A stretch of 64,000 nt of DNA from Salminus brasiliensis (taxonomy: Eukaryota; Chordata; Actinopteri; Characiformes; Bryconidae), in assembly GCF_030463535.1 (NCBI RefSeq), contig NC_132878.1:88673855-88737854 (forward strand), written 5' to 3'. Both the position numbers and the translations under genes were made by a program. The notes under the pieces are model-generated. The model saw only the letters and a list, made by a program, of their open reading frames with translations. It was not told the DNA's origin and ran no database searches. Positions 22,441 through 35,369 of this stretch are shown here, in pieces. Within the stretch, counting starts at the first letter, position 1. Every line of letters starts with the position of its first letter.

Positions 22441-23980
22441 AACATTCAGACATTTTTAGAGTATTTTAAGTGAAATATTAAGCTTATATAAAATTACATA
22501 CATCATACATCATGAACTTTAAAATGTGAATAATGTACTCTAAAATAATGAAATAAATATTTAAAAGCAAAACGCCTGACTGTGATTATGGGTGCGTTTT
22601 GCACAATGCACTTATTTAAAAAACACATCAGAAATCATTGAAATATGCTTTATTTGAAAGAAAAAAAGAGCCAATAACAAGAATCAACCAACTTCAATCT
22701 AGCGACAGAGACATTTAATTTAAGAATAATTATTCCACTCACAGAGGATTGTCAGTCAGACTAATTGTGCCATGTAATATTAACTACAAGGATTAGCTGA
22801 AGACATTTAAGGGGGCGCATGAGTGTTTGGGTTTGTGTGGAAAGTTTTTTATTATTTAAAAATGAAACATTAGATGACTCGTACTGTTACAGGTTCTTTC
22901 ATGTTGTCAATTGTGAGAACTTCTACCTTCTCTGCACTAAATCTTCTAATATTTAAAGAGGGCTTAAAGAGAACCACTGTGCTGTACGGTAACTATGTAC
23001 CCATTAATAAATGCATTCATATTTATTTCAGATTTTGTCAGATCTTGAGGCTGCAGAAATATTTGATTAGGCGTAATCATTTTTTTTAAAGATTATTAAA
23101 AGTAACAGCCATCAGTGAATATTTAAATGTTTTATTAAATGTTTATTACATTTTAGCAAGACTGTAAAAAATGTTTAAAGTGTTTATGAAATATTTACAT
23201 AGACATTCAGTTTAAGGGAGCACACTGAGCTTCACTTGAGCAGCAGCAATTCTTGATACATTGCTTTAACATGAGTGACAAATATTGATAATGTCTATTA
23301 AACCATACTTTTTCTGGTTGATTTATCTCTGTTTTCAGCTCACCTTACCATGCCATGAATTCTTTACAAATTACAGCAACAATTATTACAACTATTGACA
23401 TTTACAAACTAAGAATTTATGCTTTTATGTATTTTAAAACACAAGCCAGTGATAACTGTGATGTAATAGATTTGGTGTAGCACTATGCTAACTGTGTACT
23501 GTAGCAGCTGTGCTCTGTCTGCAAAACTGCCTTTAGATTAAACTCTTAACTCAGGAAATAGCGACACTTACCCAAAGTAAATGTCAGTTAATGGGACTCC
23601 TCTTTTGGATAGCCATATCTTATTTTGCAGTAATCAGATTGGCTTAAAATTGCATAAGATGTGTATTGACAAGCACATTCTTTGTTTAAGATATCAGGTA
23701 AGATAATACACTATAATCATTTTTTCTTTATATAATTTGAGCTCAAAGATGGTAGTGTGCTTAATGAGTATGTGAGCTTATTAGGTTAGCTTATTAGTTT
23801 ATTCCAGTCGCTTTTTTTTTATATGGGTCCAGTGGAGCACTTACCAAAATGTCCTGCTCAGGAGACTTCAGCACATTATTCAAGAAACATATTAGGAAAA
23901 GGATTACTTGAAGAAAACTGCCCACCAGTGAAAGCAAGGTGAGAGAATGTGGACATGGATGTGAACTACTTGTCACTAGA
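22441..23980. other. AT-rich gene-free stretch
   Basis: No coding exon, RNA gene or clear repeat family recognised. Confidence 0.5.
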
Positions 23981-24310
23981 CAGGGCCACCATGGCAACCC
24001 TCAACCAGCCAACATGCTAATGTAGGGCTAACATGGGTGGAACATGGGCTAGGTGGGTTCCATTTGAGCATGGGCTCTGAGTGGGTTTGTGCATGTGTTT
24101 TCACTGGAACCCAGTTGGGCTTTTCAACTGGGCCCTTAATATCACATAGGTCCCATCTAGGCCCTGTATGCAGTGTAGAACCCAACATGTTTAACCTCTC
24201 TTGACCCTGATATGTGAGGCTAATGTGGAACCTGAGGACAAAACTTTCTGATTCCCAGTTGGGCTACCCATTTAGGCCCCATATGGACATGTTAGCTGGG
24301 TCGACTCCAC
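23981..24310. repeat. Interspersed repeat of 'catgggct' type
   Basis: The composition (repeated 'acatgggctaggtgggttcc', 'gggcccttaatatcacatag', 'ccatctaggccctgtatgca') looks like a common fish repeat with internal sub-repeats. No protein coding and no clear ends. Confidence 0.4.
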
Positions 24311-24632
24311 ATGCCTGAATCTTCTCACAGTCTAAAGTCCTGTTAAAGTTGGGTTAGTATTACCCAGAGAAAATTCTGAGATCCATCATTTTAATCCAGT
24401 ATTAATCTGCAGGGTATAGTAGTGACTGTAAATTATGTAACCTGTAAAAATTGTAAAGTCAAATACTTTACAAGTGACACTACAGAATCTCACCTTGGTA
24501 AAATGAACCCAGTTCTAAGAGCTTAATACACAAACATTTGACTTACCACAAGCCTTTTAGGTCAACACAACCAAAATACCAACACAGTCCTCACACTGTA
24601 GCGTAAACTGGATTTACAGTGTGCCATAACAT

Positions 24633-24845
24633 ACACTACATGTCCATAAGTACCCAGACACCCCTCCAAATTAGTGAATTCATTTAGCTACTTTACTGGG
24701 GTTTGACTGTATGAACAAACACAGTTTGTATGATCGCCATTAAAAAACATTGTCAATAGAATGGGAAGCACTGGAGGAGCCACATATGAGCCTAAGATCA
24801 CCATACCTAAGCCAGGCCACTGGCTAGAGGGGTATAACAGCTGTA
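24633..24845 (-). repeat. Family M element, copy 4 (truncated)
   Basis: Starts 'acactacatgtccataagta' and keeps 'cattgtcaatagaatggga' and 'ctggctagaggggtataa'. It lies just beyond the stop codon of the minus-strand gene, so it may fall in its 3' UTR. Confidence 0.55.
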
Positions 24846-24897
24846 AGCAGCAGTAAAGCTGTAAACAGTAGTATAACTGTACTGCAGATGGCCCACA

Positions 24898-27800
24898 TCA
24901 AGACCGCTGGGCTAGATCCCTTGGCGGTAAGAAGAACCCAGACGCCCTGAACTCCTCCTTGCTGGGCTCGATTACCCGCGGTTTGCCTTTCACGTCAGAC
25001 GCTGGTTCTCTCTTCTCATTCCAGCTCTTCTCAACATTCATGATTGACTGCAATTCGGAAGCAGGTGGCTCCTGGTTGGCCTCACGCAGAGTCGTGACAT
25101 CCCGAGGCACGAAGATCGGTATGGGGAGAACGTTTTTGTAGGGGAGATGATATTCACGCATCTTCATCCCATCTTGGCCAATGCAAAACGTCTGGTTGGG
25201 GAATCTGCGCACCACAAAATGAACCACCTGCTTTCGCTCATAACTCTCCTTCCGCGCTGAGTCTTTCTCAGTGAGCGTGTTTCTGTAAGAAAAAGGTTAG
25301 GCCAGGTTTTAAGAGTAGTCAAAAAACTATAAATCCTGAGGCCACCTTTTCATGGAATCCAAGACAGACTATATTCACTGATCAGCCATAGATTCAAACC
25401 ACTGACAGGTGATGTGGCACCTGTCAGTAGGTAGGATCTACATATACATTTATGGCATTTAGCTGACTCTCTTATCCAGAGCGACTTACAAGGTGACTCG
25501 TATTACACAGGTGGGCCAATGTAGTGTTAGGAGTCTTGCCCAGGGACTCTTATTGGTGTAGCGCAGCACAGTCACCCAGACTGGGAATCGAACCCTGGCC
25601 TCCCACATGGTGTAATAGCTCACTGGCAGCTAGTGGTTTTATCTGTTGCACCACACCAACCACATATTGGTTGATCTACATATTAGGCAGCAATTGAACA
25701 GTCAGTTATTGAAGGTGATGTTTTGGGAGTGGGAAAAACGTTGACTAGACGACTGGGTCAGAACATCTCCACAAAATAACAGGCAGGTCTTGTGGGGTGT
25801 TCCCGGTATGCAGTGGTCAGTGCCTACCAAAAGGACAAACAGTGAACTGGTGTCAGGGTCATAGACTCCCAAGTCTCATTGGTTACACCGCACATGGAAA
25901 GGCCATCTAGTCCAACCCATGACTTATGGAGACCCTGATATAAAGGGGCAGAGCTGTTTTGGTGGCACAAGGTGGCCTTCACAATATATTAGACAGGTTG
26001 TACTATTATGGCTGGTCAGTGTATGTACAATCAACAGCTTCTTATTCAATTAGCAGTACCACTCATTTGTCATTTTGCACTCATTTACGACCTTGTACCT
26101 CCACTCACTGGCCACTTTTTTAGAAACACCTTCCATGTGCTTTCACTCCCTGGCTAGTTTATTAGAAAGGCCTAGGCTACATTACAGCTCCACTATGCAG
26201 GTGTACAGTTACAGACTGTAGACCCTCTGTTGTCATGCAGAGGTTCGGTCCACAGGACTGCTGTTGACCAGTTATTTTGTGGGTGGCAGATCAGACCCAT
26301 ATGATATCTGAACAACTAGAGTACTATGGCCAGAACATGACCACTGATGAAGCTATAGGGCAATGAAAACCAGTAAGTATATCAGACTGTTCCTTTCTCA
26401 TAGTGTCAGATTGTACATCAGAGTACTTATACACATGATTCCAGCATGGAGACAAGTTAACAAACATGAACTGCTTTTAAAGTCTGTTGTTTTCTGGAGT
26501 GCTGAGTACTGAACAACAAATAAAGCGGAAAGTAATAAAGGTCACTAATACACTCTAACACTACCACTGTTTCCAGTCTTGCATTCCTCACTCCCAGTAT
26601 ACTGAATGACAATCTGTGGAATGTAGGACAGTCAGAGATCGCTCTTAAAAACAAAGGTTCCCAAATGGCTCTTGGTTTAGGCGTATGGTTCTAGGAAAAT
26701 GGGTGTGCAAGCTTTACAGTACGTACTTATTGTTCTTCATGGTTGCATATCATTTACAAAAACTCATTTAAAGGTTTTTTAGGGGGCAAATTTCTATTTG
26801 AGAGAAACTGCAATGCTTACTGTCCCATCTCTCTTAATGAATTGGTTACGTTGTGGTACTGTGTCTTTAAGACTTATGTAAAGCACTTCTATTCTGATTG
26901 GCCGCCCTGTTTTTGCTCACTCCTTAAAACTTGACATGAATATGTTTAGCTAAACAGTAATATGCAAATTTATGCAAATACAAAGGCATTTTTGATAATT
27001 AGCTTTCATATATTTATAATAACTCAAATAGTAATAATAATATTTATAATACTAAGGACTGGGTACTACATTTTTCATTATATGGACCCTTTAAAAGTTC
27101 ACTTAAGGGAATCGTTCAGACATTCGTGCTAATGTTGCTAACAATGAATGGAAGCTAGAAGTCACCAATTTGCATGATGTGATTTGAGTAATGCTATTTG
27201 GTGACTATTCACTTTCATTCACTGTTAGCAACATTAGCATTATCAACTGACCCAGTTTGTCTTAAAGGTGAAATCAAAAGCATTCCCCTTTCATCTTCAC
27301 TTGTGGTCTACACTGACATTCTTCAAGAGCCACAAGGAAAAGTACACGTACTTGTATTCTGGCCTCGTCTCCATCACCAGGTCCAGCCAGGAGGCCTCAT
27401 ACGATTCCCTCTTAATCTCGTCACTTTCCTTCACATCACTGTACGAGTTGACCAGGTATGAGCTGGGCGTTCTGCTCAGGCAGTGCATCTTGTCCAGCCG
27501 GGTCTGAATGACATCAGAGGAAAGCTTCTAGTGGGACTGATAACCAACAATCAATGCTGGTGCCTCGCTGCTGAGTGCTGCTTAAATAATGCTGTGCTGC
27601 TATTTTTGGAGCCGTACATCATGTTAAGCGTTTACAGATTGGTTTACTCCAGTGATGAATGAGCAGAATGACTAATCCCAAGAGCTTTTCACTCACGCGT
27701 GTGTCTCCGCTCCACCAAGGGGGTCAAAAGAGCCCCTCAGCTCCTCTCAGCCTTCTCAGGTTCAGCTCATCAAGGCTTTATGATTATTGCTGATGGCCAA

Positions 27801-30800
27801 CCAAGCAGAGATACTGTGACACAAGCTTAAATGTTTGCATTCTTCCCAGGTATTAAGCTACAGATGATTAATGTGATGATCCTGTGGAGGTGTGGAGTTA
27901 TTGTATTGACCTGTATTTTGCTACATTCGCATTCAAAGGTTTGGGATCACTGTATTGAGTAATATGAATGGCAGTCCTGTGCATCATCACAAGTTTACAC
28001 AATTACAAAGAATTAATAGGAAGCTAAATTGGTGAAACAGCTTTTGGCCACTACGCACAAAACTCTGAAACACCATAGATATTCATTAGCCTCCCACAAT
28101 TATCAGCTTTAAAAGCAGCTTTTTACATTTTATTTCTATTTCATATTTAATGAACAATATTTTTATTACTATAAATAGTTACTTATTACTATATATATTT
28201 GTTTTATTTCACATAATTGATAAATACAGTTTTTCTTATACTTACTAAACTTTCTTATACTTACTGAGCTGCACTGCTATATATACATTATTATTATTAT
28301 TATTATTATTATTTATATTATTATTATTGTTGTTTTAGTTACTGTTGTTGTTATTGTTGTTGCTGTTGTTGTTATACATAGATAAATTCATTTGAGAAAG
28401 TTTAGGTGTTTTCAGAATGATAAATAAAGATTGTTTAAATAAATAAATTACAATATATTATTGTAAATATCATACTATTTAAAATACTGTACTGTGTGTG
28501 CTTTACATATTACAGATATATTATTAAATATTTTTTATGTACTTAAATAATCAATTTCACAGCTCTTTACATAACAAACAATGCCCCATACTAATACAAA
28601 ATATTGGTATCCCAGTGATAAAAAAAAATATATTATTATTAAAAAAGAATAATAATAAAATTCTCATAGGTAGTGATCAACAAACATTCTGACCTCCTTA
28701 ATAGTTTTGTCTCTAAATGCATTAGCAGTGTTCCAAATAGAAAGCCTTCACTGGACATTAGAGACAGTTACTCCAACAAAACCAAGATAAACTCTTTAAT
28801 ACCTTTGCCTTTTGACCAAAGAAATGGGTAGGTGTCCAAATACTTATGTCCAACACTCTTGGACAACACTCTTGTCATTCCAGCTATGAAATAATAAATA
28901 AATAAATAAAAATGGGATTTATGTTACTCTTGAATTAAAATTCTAATACGAATATACTAATACACCCAACAGATATCACACTGTAGTAGGTGGTTTTATT
29001 CATCAAAGCATGACTAATTTATTATCTAGTTACTGACAGTATCCAAATCATGAACTGAATGCATTAAAACTTTGATCCTTCTACTCCTGCACCATCGAGA
29101 GCATCCTCACGGGGAACATCACAGTCTGGTTTGGGAACAGCACCAAGCAGGACAGGCAAGCGCTACGACGAGTGAGACGTTCAGCAGAGCGAATCACTAG
29201 GATGGAGTTTCCTGACCTGCAGTCCATCTACAAGAAGCGGTGTTGGACCAAGGCCAAGAAGATTGTGAAGGACCCCAGTCATCCCAACAATGGACTGTTT
29301 TCTCTGTTGCCCTCAGGGAAACGCTTAAGAACCCTGAAGGCTAACACAGAGAGAATGAGGAGGAGCTTCTTTCCACAAGCCATCCGTGCCCTGAATGGGG
29401 ACAGGGACTTAGGACACTAAATCAAAGTATCTACATACACAAACTGGACCCTCACTCACTACAATACACAACCATAGCTCACGGAAAACACACTACGGAC
29501 AATAACAAAAATATTTCTTTTTGACTCACACATACACTCACATACAGATAAATATGTACATATGTATATATATATATATACAGTCATGCCCGAAAGTATT
29601 CATACCCCTGGCAAAGTTTGACTTAAATTTACTTTTATTTAACCAGAAGTTATATTTTTGCCTTGAAACGACACAGGCATCTCCCAGGAGATAACACGAT
29701 GATGTACAAGAGGCATCATTGTGGGAAAAAATATTTCTCAGCTTTTATACACATTTGAACAAAAAGTGGCATGTCCAAAATTATTCATACCCTTTGAAAA
29801 CTGTCACAGTATATGGGAAAATCCAAAGTTCTATACCATTCCAAATAGTCCAAGCTGTTTTAAAGCATCCTAATTACCCTGATTCATTGGGAACAGCTGT
29901 TTTAATCAACTCAACAGGAGAAAAACAGCAGCTCTCTGCAGTTGGTTTGTGGACAGTCATGGCTAAGACAAAGGAGCTCACTAAGGACCTGCGGCTGTGC
30001 ATTGTGGCCGCTCACAAGTCAGGAAAGGGCTATAAAGCCATATCAAAATGTTTTCAAGTTCCAGTGGCTACAGTGCAAAGTATTATTAAAAAATACAAGA
30101 AGTTCCGCACTGTGGAAAATCTCAGAAGATGTGGTCGGAAGCCAAAAGTGACACCTGTGCTGGCCAGGAGAATAGTGAGAGAGGTGAAGAAAAATCCAAG
30201 GATCACCACCAAGGCCATCCTGGTGAATCTGGACTCTGCTGGTGGCGACATCTCAAGGCAGACAGTTCAACGGACACTGCACACTGCTGGGTTCCACGGA
30301 CGCAGGCCAAGGAGGACACCACTTCTCCAGAAAAGGCACACAAAAGCCCGCTTGACCTTTGCAAATGCACATCTGGACAAAGAAGAAGACTTCTGGTGTT
30401 CTGTTTTATGGTCAGATGAAACAAAAATTGAATTGTTTGGCCACAATGATGTGTGCACCATTTGGCGTAAAAAAGGAGAAGCCTTCAACCCTAAGAACAC
30501 CATCCCCACTGTCAAACATGGTGGTGGGAACCTAATGTTTTGGGGGTGTTTTTCAGCCAATGGACCAGGGAACTTGATCGCAGTAAATGGCACCATGAAA
30601 AAAGAGCAATACATCAAGATTCTCAACAACAACATCAGGCAGTCTGCAGAGAAACTTGGCCTTGGGAACCGGTGGACATTTCAGCACGACAACGACCCAA
30701 AACACACAGCCAAAGTGGTGAAGAAATGGTTAGCAGACAAAAACATTAATGTTTTGCAGTGGCCCAGCCAGAGTCCTGACTTGAATCCAATTGAGAATCT

Positions 30801-33800
30801 GTGGAGGGAGCTAAAGATCAGGGTGATGGCAAGGAGACCCTCGAACCTCAAAGAGTTGGAGCTCATCACTAAAGATGAATGGGCAAAAATACCAGTGGAG
30901 ACATGCAAAAAGCTGGTCAGCAATTACAGGAAGCGTTTGATTGCTGTAATAGCCAATAAAGGCTTTTCTATTAATTATTGAGAAGGGTATGAATAATTTT
31001 GGACATGCCACTTTTTGTTCAAATGTGTATAAAAGCTGAGAAATATTTTTTCCCACAATGATGCCTCTTGTACATCATCGTGTTATCTCCTGGGAGATGC
31101 CTGTGTCGTTTCCAGGCAAAAATATAATTTCTGGTTAAATAAAAGTAAATTTAAGTCAAACTTTGACAGGGGTATGAATACTTTCGGGCATGACTGTATA
31201 TATATATATATATATATACACACTCACACACACAGACACGCACTATTTCATCTGTGTATATATATTTGTATTTTTATTTTTTTGCTTATATTTCTATATT
31301 TCTATATTTTCATATTTTTATATTTTATTTTTTAACTTAAATGTAACTTATTCTATTTTTATTTTTTTATTTTATTTTTCTTTTGCACTTTTGCACTTTA
31401 CTTCATTAACTTAAGGTTTAGTTAAGTTTAAATGTAGATCTTCATTGTATAGCTTGATGTGGGCAGACTGTCATAAAAGCATTTCACTGCAAGTTGTTTT
31501 TAAAACACTATTTATCAACTTCTATACAAACCTTTTCACATTTAGTGTTCTCTTAATTCTACTGCCCATTTAATCATTAATAACCTATTGTCACTCAACT
31601 ATAATCTGTGAATAGTGAATACTACACTATATGTCCAAATGTTTGTTGACCCTTCTAATGGATGCATTCAGCTACTTTAAGTTGCACACTTTTACTGACT
31701 CTAGGTGTTCTGTTTCTATGTGTCTGGAATAATGGTGCTCCATTATCCAGTACGTTTGGGATGAGTTGGGGAGTTGGGGATGAGGTGGGGTAGTGATCAT
31801 CCAACATCCTCACCTCACTAGTGCGTTTGTCTTGAATGCAATCAAATCCTCCCAGCAGTATTCCAATATCTAATAGAATTCCTTCACTAGACAGTAGAGA
31901 CAGCAACACCAACAAATTCAGAATAAACTATTTCATTAATACCATTGATTTTGGAAAAAACAATGAATAAGCAGGTGTCCCAATACTTATGTCCAAATAT
32001 ACTATATTTAGCCAAACTTTTAGTTCAGCTGGTTTCTGAAGGAGATTTAATTAAATTACAGACCTGTATAAAGAGGTACAGTATATTTTATACACTGGTG
32101 GCTCCAGCCTTGTATTCCTCACCCTTGTAGGAACAGCTCAACAAGCTTTCATCATTTTCCATGCATGAGTATGAGTAGTAATCTTAGTAGGCTATCAGTT
32201 TGAAGAATGTTTAGATAATGAAAGGGCTACCAGTGTATGGCTCTCCCTAGAAGATGTAAGTGCATTCAGTAGCCTTTGTGGCACAACCTAAATTGTGCCA
32301 TAGCAACTAAAGCAAAGTACTGGATAGAGCAGGGGTTGTATATCAGCTGTATATCAGAGAACGGTGTGGGCTTCTCTGACCTGACTGATGCTGCAGAGTC
32401 ACAGTTGTCAGCATTTCCTCAAAGGGAGCACATACGAACACACCCCGGCGACACCATGGTGCTGTTTGGCCATTCTCTGCATCGCTGCTGTCAGTCACAC
32501 ACACGCTGTTGTACGTGGAGGAAGCTGAACCTTGTCTGAGCTGTTGATTAAACACTGGGCTGTTTTTAGACATAACCTACAGTGTCCTCCAGATAGCTGT
32601 CTTCAGGAGAGAGCGTTTGTTATTCTAAAGAAATGGAGATGACTAGGCGGGATCCTTTTGGTCACATGCGTCTATATATAGTGTAGCCACTCTGTATAGT
32701 GCTGAACTCAATAGTCAACAATAATAACAATAGTTGGTGCTTTAAAGGTTTTATAAAGGATCTGCAGCAGCTTTTCCTTGTGTTTAAAGAACCGTCTAAC
32801 AAGACAAAGAACCGTTTTAACAGTCAAAGTGTTCTTTGAGTTGTCCTGGTTATACACTATACTGTCTATAAAAGTATTGGGACACCTGCTCCTTCTGCGT
32901 TTCTCCTGAAACTGAGAGTATTAAACAGAATATATCCTGCTTTTGTTGGAGTAACTGTCTCTACTGTCCAGAAAAGACTTTTTTTTGGAGTGTTGCTGTG
33001 AGAATTTGATTGCATTTAATGACAAGAGCATTAGTGAGGTCAGGATGTTGGATGATCACCATCCCACCTCATCCTTAACTCCCCAACTGATCCCAGAAAT
33101 ATTGGCTGGAGCACCAACCATCATTCCAGAGAACACAGTTCTTCCACTGATCCACATCTCAATGCTGGGGGGCATTATACCCCTCTAGACCTCGCCTGGT
33201 ATTAGGCTTGGTGCCAACAGGTTCATGTTTAGTCCTATTTTATTGGCAGAGCTTCTCTACAGGGACTAGACAAGCAGTGTGTGTGCATTTGCACATCTGT
33301 GTCAGCAATGCTTGCAACTTAACATAGCTAGGTGTCTGCATTTGATGGAATACAGTTTTTAGGCAAGTGGGCCAATCTTCCTGTAGGTTTCCAATTCTTG
33401 ACTTCTGAAGACTGATAATTCTAGAGTTGATCTTGAGAAATGTAGGAGAAGTTGGGGCCAACAATTTATTTTAAAAGTGAGGATCAGGGGGAAATCAGGT
33501 AGGCCCCCCTTGTGTCACCACAACAGATCTGACCATTCGAGACATGGACTTTACAAGACCTCTAAAGGTATCCTGTGGTGGATGGCTCCAAGATGTTAGC
33601 CGCTGAAGTTGTGAGGTGGGGCCTCTATGGGTCACATTAATGGGCCATGACCCTGTCACTGGTTCACCAGTTGTCCTTCCATGGAGCAATTTTGGTAGGT
33701 ACTTACCACTGCCTACCACAAGAAATACCCCACAAGACTTGCCTGATAATTTGAAGATCTGACCAAGTTGTCCAGCCATTACAGTTGACCCTTGCCAAAG

Positions 33801-35309
33801 TGTCTTAGATTCTTATGCTTGCTCATTTTTCCTACTTTTAACACATCATCAGCTTCAAGAATTTACCGCCTGTTGAATCCACCCCTTTACAGATCCAACT
33901 GTAGATGGGTTTTCACTTCATTATTGCTGATAACTGTAACTAATTTGTGGGTCATTGTCCTGCAGGGACATGACAAAGCCCAGTTGCACTAGTATGTTAT
34001 GGCTGTGTGACAGCCTTTGCCAAAATATTCCATCATGGCCATGATGAACTGCAGCGTAAAGGGAACACTGGATCATGCTCAAGGTTGCACTGCTTCTGAT
34101 GACATCAGTGGCCTCTTTAAGTAAAACGTTGCCGCTGTGATGGGAAATTCCTGCAGCGCATTCAGCACAAGATACAGCGTCGGATTACGGCACACCGGTC
34201 CAAGCAACCTCGCATGAGTCTGTGCTGCCAACCACTTTCCCCTGTAATCAGACTCCAGGGTTGGGCTGTCTGACAACCATAGCTGCAGTACACTCCCGCA
34301 GTGATGGATGGCGCCATTAAAAAAAAAGTCTAGCACAAAGAGACTCTATTTACAGGATTAGGCTTTCTTGACCCGGGAGTGTGAAGGAAGGTTTGTCAGA
34401 GATTTTATTAAAAAGATGCAATCTCTGCTTAAACAAACCTGAGCCTGGTCAGCTGAAGCTGGTCAAGCTGGTTAAGGTGGTTGACCAGGTTATCTCTTGG
34501 CCAGCATAAGGCATTTTTTGTTGGTGTGATGATTTAGCTGGTCTACAGGCATGATCAACCTGACCAAGCTAGACCATCAGTATGACCAGGCTTGACCATG
34601 CTAAATGACCATCATCACCAAATTAAATGCAACCTACACTATGCTGGTCAAGAGCTGGTTAATCAGCTAGCTTACCAGTATAGGATATGTTTTTGCCTGG
34701 ATGACCAGCTTTTCAACTACCTTGGCCAGTTTAGACCATTAGAAAACAGCTATATATGTGTGCTTTTGACAGCCCTCTACTATGCTTTGCCTAAAAAAAA
34801 CATATGGAGAAGGTGGGGGGGGATGGTGTGTTTGTGAATCTTTAACCATGTTTAGAAAAACTCTGATATTAAAAACTCCTGATGTGATAAAGGCCAGAGG
34901 TCTTCAAATCTGGTCCTTGAATCTAGTTGCCAGTCCTTTCCAGTCGTGACACTATGTGGCCAATCAGTTACATTAACTGTTATCAGAATTTCCAGCGAGA
35001 ACAAAATTCAGGACTGGAAACTGGATTCAAGGTCCAGATTTAAAGACCTGGGATATACACTGTTCAAAACCGATTCTACTATTGGCCTAGATGCCAGTAT
35101 AGCTTCTAGAAATGTTTCCATAGACTACCATTCACAATTGTGGAATGTTTTTTAATTATATCAACCAATTTCATTACAAATGAAATGATGCTAATACCCT
35201 TTAAACTTTTAAATAATTAGTGTAAAGCGTTATAATATAAAAATAAAATAAAATAATATAATATCTGAGATCCAATATTGTATTATATTGTATATATTGT
35301 ATATAAATG

Positions 35310-35369
<60 letters not shown>

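Noticed and set aside
29719-29958. 80-codon N-terminal extension of the Tc1 transposase
   Set aside because: It reads through the left terminal repeat. Transposases of this family start at the MAKTKEL methionine (29959).
34079-34336. 85-codon minus-strand open frame between repeats
   Set aside because: Protein-like composition but no acceptor and donor that join to the neighbouring minus-strand exons. Could be a conserved non-coding element; not supported as coding.
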